DNA of 64,000 bases. It comes from Cichorium intybus (lineage: Eukaryota; Streptophyta; Magnoliopsida; Asterales; Asteraceae). Below the pieces are notes generated by a model, which made no database searches, was not told the DNA's origin, and was given only the letters and a program-made list of their open reading frames with translations. The stretch spans positions 80,787,894 to 80,851,893 of the forward strand of contig CM042010.1 of NCBI GenBank assembly GCA_023525715.1, read 5' to 3'. Position numbers and translations under genes: made by a program. Positions 59,466-64,000 of this stretch are shown here, in pieces. Position 1 is the stretch's first letter, and each line of letters begins with the position of its first letter.

Positions 59466-62178
59466 ACTGGATCTCGGGGAACGATCTTCCTAATCTTTTG
59501 GTTTCTCACTTTCAAGCCTTCTTGGGTTCTGCCCAGCCTTCTACTGCTATTCGTGATCCTTCTTCCCTCTTCTCTAATAAGCTCTCCCCTCTCCAGTCTG
59601 CCGCCATGCTTACTCCTGTTACTGACGCAGAGATTAAGTGTGTCCTGTCCCAGATGGGTGATGATAAAGCTCCTGGTTCTGATGGTTTCTCTGCTAAGTT
59701 CTTCAAGTCTGCTTGGGATATTGTGGGTCCTGATTTCTGTATGGCTGTTAAGGAATTCTTCTATTCTGGCAAACTTCTTAAGTCCTTCAACAGCACCATC
59801 CTTGCGCTCATTCCTAAAGTTGATTCCCCTTCCAAAGTCACTGATTTCCGCCCTATAGCTTGTTGTAACGTTGTTTACAAATGTATCAGCAAACTTATTG
59901 CGGATCGTATCAAAAACCATCTTTCTTCTCTGGTTGATGAAAACCAGTCTGCTTTCATCCCTGGTCGTTTGATCACCGACAACATCCTTCTTGTTCACGA
60001 GCTCATGCGTGATTATCATCGTCATCGTGGTCCTCCTAGGTGTGCTTTTAAGGTTGATATTCAAAAAGCCTACGACACGGTTGACTGGACTTTTCTGCGA
60101 ACCATCTTGTTTGGGTTTGGTTTCCCCGATCGTATGATTGAATGGATCATGACATGTGTTTCCACGGTTGCTTACTCTGTGAGTATCAATGGCAATACTC
60201 ATGGTTATTTCGACGGTAAAAGGGGCCTTCGGCAGGGTGACCCCCTCTCTCCTTATCTCTTCACTCTTGTCATGGAAGTGCTTAACCTTATGATCAAGAG
60301 AAACATCCATGATTCTGATTCTTTTAAATTCCACAGACAATGTGACGATCAAAATATCACCCATCTCTGCTTTGCCGACGATCTCCTTCTCTTCTGCCAT
60401 GGTGATAGCTCTTCGGTTAAACTCATATGTGACTCTCTTGAGGAATTCTCTGGGGTTTCTGGCCTCCATCCCAACGTTGCGAAGAGTGAAGCTTTCTATT
60501 GTAATGTTGGTGAGAGGACCAGGGCTGCCATTGATCTTATTGTTAAGTTTCCGGAGGGCTCTTTTCCTGTTCGATACCTTGGCGTTCCTCTCATAACCAC
60601 GCGTCTTGCCCACAAAGACTGTAAAGGACTTGTTGATAAAGTCAAATGCAGGATTAATGACTGGAAAAACAAGTCTCTTTCCTTTGCTGGTCGTCTCCAG
60701 CTGATCCTCTCTGTCCTTTCTTCTACTCAAATCTATTGGGCTTCTGTTTTTATTCTTCCTAAATCTATATCTAACGATATTGAAAAGCTCATGAGAGGTT
60801 TCCTCTGGTGCCATGGTGAGTTGAAGCGTGGTAAAGCTAAAGTCTCCTGGAAAACTGTATGTCTTCCTAAGGAACATGGTGGGCTTGGCATACGTAACCT
60901 TGCTATCTGGAATGTTGCCCTTATGGCTTCCCATGTTTGGAGACTCCTTTCCAAGAAAGAGTCCCAATGGGTTAAGTGGATCCACTCTTACCGTTTTTGT
61001 GGCCGTAACTTTTGGGATGCCCCCAAAAAATACGGTTCGCTATTTTCCTGGCGTAACATCCTGGATATGCGGGATAAGATAAGGGAGTATATAGTTTCCC
61101 AGATTGGTGATGGATGCTCTACTTCTGCTTGGTTCGACAATTGGCACCTTGCGGGCCCACTTTCTAAATTCTTGTCTGTCCGTGACATCCATGATGCGGG
61201 TTTCACTCCCGATACTAAGGTTGCTGACCTGGTTCTTAACAGATCTTGGGTTCGGCCTCATTGTTGGAGAGACTCCCATGGTGCTCTTTTTTCTCATAAC
61301 CCTCCGACTATTTCCACATCCGTCACTGATAAACTCCTTTGGAGATCTAGAGACGGTCAACTTTCTCCTTTCTCTGTTCGATCTGTGTGGCAGTCTATTC
61401 GCCCCTATCACCAACCGGTCTTTTGGTTTCATCTTGTTTGGTTCTCCCCGAACATCCCCAGACATGCTTTCATTCTTTGGGTTGCTCTTAAAGATCGTCT
61501 TAAGACTCATGATAAAATAAAAATTTGGGACACTAATTCCAATCTCATTTGTACGTTCTGCGGGGACTGTCCGGATTCCCTTTCCCATCTATTCTTTGAA
61601 TGCTCTTTCACTTCTTTGGTTTGGCATGACCTCTATCATGTCATGAATCTCTCCTTCTCCACTGATAGCTGGTCTGATATCATTAGTCAACTCAACCCCA
61701 TTAATAAGAACAAGACCATATGGTCCATCATTAGAAGACTTGTTTTTGCTGCAGCGGTCTACCACATCTGGCGGGAAAGAAATTTACGCATTTTTACAAA
61801 AATAAAAAGATCTCATCATGCTGTCGTGAATATTGTTAAAGATGATATCCGCTGTAGACTGCTGAGTCTTTCTTTGAAAACTTGCACTAATGTTGATCTG
61901 GCTAAAACTATTTGGACCCTCCCTTAATTTTCTTCTGCAATTTCTTTTTTCTCTGCTTGTTTTGGCTTGTATGGTTTGTTTGTTTTGCAGGTTGCTCTCC
62001 TTTATGTTCTTGTTTGCTTGGTTCCTTCTCTTGTTTTGGTTCCTAGTTTAGCTTGTTGTCCGTTGGGGCCTGTCCCGATTGATTTTCTGTTTTTTGGTGG
62101 GGAGTCCCCTGCCTTATATTGTATTTATTCTTTTTATTAATAAAATTTGCCAGAGGTGCCGCCCTCTTTACCCAAAAA
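59466..62178 (+). mobile_element. LINE-G, chimeric 5'-truncated L1 (2.7 kb)
   Basis: LINE homology begins at ACTGGATCTCGG in ORF2, upstream of the RT core. Up to about 60.57 kb the sequence carries alpha variants (QNITHLC, VKLICDSL). From about 60.59 kb it follows LINE-E, including E's private bases, its A7 tail and E's right-hand target duplication (AATAGTACATAACA at 62179-62192). That duplication is absent from G's left flank. A G-specific left half is thus joined to an E right half by crossover. Confidence 0.93.
59468..61927 (+). pseudogene. LINE-G ORF2 fragment: full RT and zf-RVT, no endonuclease
   Basis: An 819-residue open frame from WISGNDLPN to TIWTLP without an authentic start. It keeps the complete RT region (KAPGSDGF, PGRLITDN, GLRQGDPLSPYLF, FADD) and the zf-RVT knuckle CTFCGDCPDSLSHLFFEC. 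The endonuclease is absent through 5' truncation. The frame is intact although it was assembled from two elements, because the crossover was between aligned homologous positions. Confidence 0.93.
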
Positions 62179-63540
62179 AATAGTACATAACACATACAAC
62201 CCTTCATAACGGTCCATAACCCATAAACACCCTTTCTAATGGTCCATAACCTACCACAACCCTTTCTATGGTCCATAACCCATCGCAACCCTGCATAATT
62301 GTCCATAACCATAACAATGCTTCATAATGGTCCGTAAACCATACAAACCTTCATAATAGTCAATAACCCATCACAACCCTTCATAATGGTCAACAACCCA
62401 TCATAATCCTTGATAATGGTTCAAAACCCATCACAACCCGTTATAATGGTCCATAACCCATCACAACCTTCATAATGGTCCATAAGCCATCACAACCCTT
62501 TATAATAGTCCATAACCCATCACAACCCTTCATAATTGAGCATAACCCATCACAACCCTTCATAATACTCCATAACCCAACACAACCCTTTCTATGGTCC
62601 ATAACCTATAACAACCCTTCATAATTGACCATAACCTATCATATCCCTTCATAATGGTCGATAACCCTTCATAATCCTTGATAATGGTTCATAACCCATC
62701 ACAACCTTCATAATAGTACACAACTCATACAACCCTTGATCACGGTCCATAACCCATAACAACCCTTTCTAATGGTCCATAACCCACCACAACCCTTTCT
62801 ATGGTCCTAACCCATGGCAACCCTGCATAATAGTCCATAACCATAACAACGCTTCATAATGGTCTGTAACCCATACAAACCTTCATAATAGTCAATAACC
62901 CAACACAACCCTTCTTAACTAACCATAACCTATCACAACCCTTCATAATGGTCAATAACCCATCATAATCCTTGATAATGGTTCAAAACCCATCACAACC
63001 TTCATAATAGTACATAACCCATACAACCCATCATAAAAGTCCATAACCCATCACAACCCTGCATAATGGTCTATAACCATAACAACCCTTCATAATGGTC
63101 TATAACCCATACAAACCTTCATAACAGTCCATAACCCATGACAACCCTTCATAATTGATCATAACCCATCACAACCCTTCATAATTGACCATAACACGTC
63201 ACGACCCTTCATAATTAACCATAACCCATCACAACACTTCATAATGGTCCATAACCCATCGCAACCCTGCATAATGGTCCATAACCATAACAACCCTTAA
63301 TAATATCCATAACCCATACAAACCTTCATCATGGTCCATAAACCATCACAACCCTTCATAATGGTCCATAACCCACCGCAACCCTTCATAATGGTCTAAC
63401 CCAAGACAACCCTTTCTATGGTCCATAACCCATCACAACTCTTCATAATTGACCATAACCTATCAAAACCCCTCATAATGGTCCATAACCCTTCACAACT
63501 AACCCATCACAACTCTTCATAATTGACCATAACCTATCAA
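62179..63540. repeat. Diverged 30-bp satellite (duplicate of 56997-58357)
   Basis: About 1.36 kb, nearly the same as the first copy, including the 41-bp filler before LINE-F. Small differences include GCATAATAGTCC here against GCATATAATCC in copy 1. No gene is seen. Confidence 0.93.
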
Positions 63541-64000
63541 GACATCCATGTTGCGGGTTTCACTGCTGATACTAAGGTTGCTGACCTTGTTCTTAACGGA
63601 TCTTGGGTTCTGCCTCATTATTGAAGAGATTCCCATGGTGCTCTTCTTTCTCATAATCCCCCTACTCTTTCCACATTCGTCCCTGATAATCTCCTTTGGA
63701 GATCTAGAGACGGTCAACTCTCTCCTTTCTCTGTTCGTTCTGTTTGGCAGACTATTCGCCCCTATCAACAACCGGTCTTTTGGTTTCATCTTGTTTGGTT
63801 CTCCCAAAACATCCCCAGACATGCTTTCATTCTTTGGGTTGCTCTTCAAAATCGCCTTAAGACTCATGATAAGATCAAAATTTGGGACACTACTTCCAAT
63901 CTCATTTGTGCTTTCTGCGGGGATTGTCCGGATTCCCTTTCCCATCTCTTCTTTGAATGTTCTTTCACTTCTTTGGTTTGGCATGACCTCCATCATGTCA
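63541..64000 (+). mobile_element. LINE-F duplicate, running off the window
   Basis: Duplicate of LINE-F from GACATCCATG, sharing the TGA stop (63622-63624) and the filler junction. It has small changes such as GTTGCTGACC for GTTGTTGACC and CCTTTCTCTG for CCTTTGTCTG. The ORF2 fragment is open after the stop to the window end, including CAFCGDCPDSLSHLFFEC. Confidence 0.93.

Larger units (their letters stand above)
55400..60581. repeat. 5.18-kb segmental tandem duplication, copy 1 (approximate ends)
   Basis: The unit holds the 3' part of LINE-E, satellite 56997-58357, LINE-F, satellite 59371-59465 and the 5' part of LINE-G. It recurs at an offset of 5182-5183 bp: 55609 to 60791, 56745 to 61927, 58358 to 63541. 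The left end lies inside ORF2, about 55.39-55.56 kb, where E and G stop differing at subtype-specific sites. Ends are approximate. Confidence 0.85.
60582..64000. repeat. 5.18-kb segmental tandem duplication, copy 2 (cut by window end)
   Basis: Second copy of the unit starting inside LINE-G. It continues through the satellite and LINE-F duplicate to the end of the window, and is incomplete. By eye it differs from copy 1 at only about ten positions in the 1.5 kb of LINE sequence (for example CTATGG/CAATGG, GGAGCGG/GCAGCGG), plus a few bases in the satellite. Confidence 0.88.

Overview
The window is repetitive nuclear DNA from a flowering plant, probably a eudicot. The evidence is a family of plant-type L1 (LINE) retrotransposons. 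Their ORF1 carries a DUF4283-like domain and a CCHC knuckle, and their ORF2 runs APE endonuclease - reverse transcriptase - zf-RVT. I see no host protein-coding gene, no prokaryotic signal and no basis for naming a species.

Background: almost everything outside the mobile elements is one tandem satellite with a basic unit of about 30 bp (first half CCATAACCCATCACA, second half ACCCTTCATAATGGT, with variants). From 1 to about 38.6 kb, monomers are organised into a higher-order repeat (HOR) of 2175 bp. HOR anchors fall at 611, 2786, 4961, 7136, 9311, 12002, 14177, 23416, 25591, 34868 and 37033, and every departure from 2175 bp is explained by an insertion or a deletion. After about 38.6 kb the HOR breaks down into an older, irregular array.

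Insertions, left to right: a 0.5 kb LINE 3' fragment with a small 5' inversion (9573-10070); LINE-A, 7.05 kb, intact ORF2 and frameshifted ORF1 (15536-22585); LINE-B, 7.09 kb, both ORFs broken (27487-34579); LINE-D, 5.5 kb, with a 4.5 kb twin-priming-type inversion (41748-47241); a tRNA-derived SINE with a 47-nt A tail (47617-47911); LINE-C, 6.94 kb, the most intact copy (48073-55016); then truncated LINE-E, LINE-F, LINE-G and a second copy of LINE-F. The last part is a tandem duplication of about 5.18 kb whose crossover lies inside LINE ORF2. LINE-G is therefore a chimera without matching target-site duplications.

How the parts work together: in the best-preserved copies, ORF1 and ORF2 overlap by an ATGA stop/start, suggesting coupled translation. 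In LINE-C and LINE-D, ORF1 is itself split inside its conserved domain at a canonical A-AAA-AAA heptamer followed directly by a stop; a -1 shift would restore the frame seen in LINE-B. Every LINE lies in the same orientation, and the seven sites with both flanks readable were nicked at AT|AA on the plus strand (TT/AT on the bottom strand). The satellite offers this about twice per monomer on one strand only. ORF1 type and ORF2 type are shuffled among LINE-A, -B, -C and -D in all four combinations, which implies recombination between LINE lineages.
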